From contig JAKTTT010000022.1 in assembly GCA_030581615.1 (NCBI GenBank), positions 248,001-312,000 on the forward strand: a stretch of 64,000 nt of DNA. Reading direction: 5' to 3'. The translations under genes and the position numbers were made by a program. The notes beneath the pieces were generated by a model. The model ran no database searches, was not told where the DNA came from, and saw only the letters and a list, made by a program, of their open reading frames with translations. Source of the stretch: Alloascoidea africana. Its lineage: Eukaryota > Ascomycota > Alloascoideomycetes > Alloascoideales > Alloascoideaceae. Positions 63,662-64,000 of this stretch are shown in pieces; positions within the stretch are counted from its first letter, which is position 1; each line of letters starts with the position of its first letter.

Positions 63662-64000
63662 GATGCTGGGAAATCCGAGTTTTGCGTAGTTTTGCGTAGC
63701 TTTGCGTGCCGGAGGAGGAAAGAAGGAGAAGAGACAGAAAAGAGACAGAAAAGAGCGATTTTAAGAGGCAGAAACCCCCCGCAAAAACGGGGGAATGGGT
63801 GTATGGGTGTGCGAGTTCGGAAATCCGACATAATCGCCTCAGGCCGCGCGCTGATTGGCTGGAACGGGAGTCACTACTGGGAATTACCAACTTGAACTTT
63901 TTTTTTCATCTTCTTGATTCTGATGTTGATTTGGTTCTCGTTCTCGTTCTCGGTTCCGCCCGGACTTGTCCAGACAGCTCACCGGTAGAACGCGTGCGAG
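63662..64000. other. SDH4 promoter region and window end
   Basis: 339 bases upstream of SDH4. There is a repeated TAGCTTTGCG-like word just before the ATG (63684-63706) and GAGACAGAAAA repeats near 63730-63755. No gene is seen before the window ends. Confidence 0.5.

Noticed and set aside
1-64000. Retroelements, DNA transposons, CRISPR arrays and virus-derived genes
   Set aside because: No reverse transcriptase, integrase, transposase, capsid or repeat-array signal was seen in any long frame, and no long terminal repeats were noticed by eye.

Overview
This window is a 64 kb piece of a budding-yeast (Saccharomycotina) nuclear chromosome. It holds about 30 protein genes on both strands. Nearly all are recognisable housekeeping or metabolic genes, and they are separated by short AT-rich spacers. 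Introns are small (about 55-140 nt). They have GTRNGT-like donors and clear TACTAAC/CTAAC branch sites, and most sit near the 5' end of their gene. CTG codons fall at conserved hydrophobic positions: the LDTS motif of the ARA2 protein, the DLT core of CCS1 and the FLAG segment of the short-chain dehydrogenase. This argues for the standard code and against a CUG-Ser yeast. A nine-intron SEC10, GATA-type sites between the iron genes and a retained URC4 gene point to a yeast outside the Saccharomyces group, probably an intron-richer early-branching lineage. The genus is not determined.

Layout. 0.35-4.3 kb: TFS1, HAP5 (minus), SNX3/GRD19, POP8 (minus). 4.4-11.7 kb: an F-box/propeller protein, FOX2 (peroxisomal beta-oxidation), ARA2 (minus) and CCS1. 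11.7-17.3 kb: an unknown membrane-anchored protein, SUB1 (minus), a low-complexity protein (minus), QCR10 and URC4 (minus). 17.5-24 kb: RIM8-like arrestin, GDS1 (minus), a DAL5-type transporter (minus). 25.8-28.5 kb: a short-chain dehydrogenase followed closely by malate synthase. 29.9-33 kb: a small tyrosine-rich protein and an oligopeptide transporter (minus). 33-36.4 kb is the longest gene-poor stretch. 36.4-43 kb: a mitochondrial PPR protein (minus), FYV7 and MEF1 (minus). 43.7-49.6 kb: the divergent FET3/FTR1 high-affinity iron pair around a 2.8 kb control region. 49.9-53.9 kb: SBA1 (minus), a three-KH RNA-binding protein and an unknown basic protein. 54-63.7 kb: SEC10, SCC2 and SDH4, all minus.

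Genes that work together. FET3 and FTR1 form the ferroxidase-permease complex and share a promoter region that carries exact ATCWGATAA sites. This suggests a Fep1/Sfu1-type GATA repressor. FOX2 and malate synthase belong to peroxisomal fat and C2 metabolism and both end in PTS1-like tripeptides. QCR10, SDH4, MEF1 and the PPR protein are mitochondrial.

I found no transposon, virus-derived element, rRNA, convincing tRNA or CRISPR array. I also see no clearly new multi-gene system. The most notable points are the intron-dense SEC10, the unbroken 924-codon frame that joins the dehydrogenase to malate synthase if one intron is retained, the GATA-site cluster between the iron genes, and a sharp base-composition switch inside the F-box gene.
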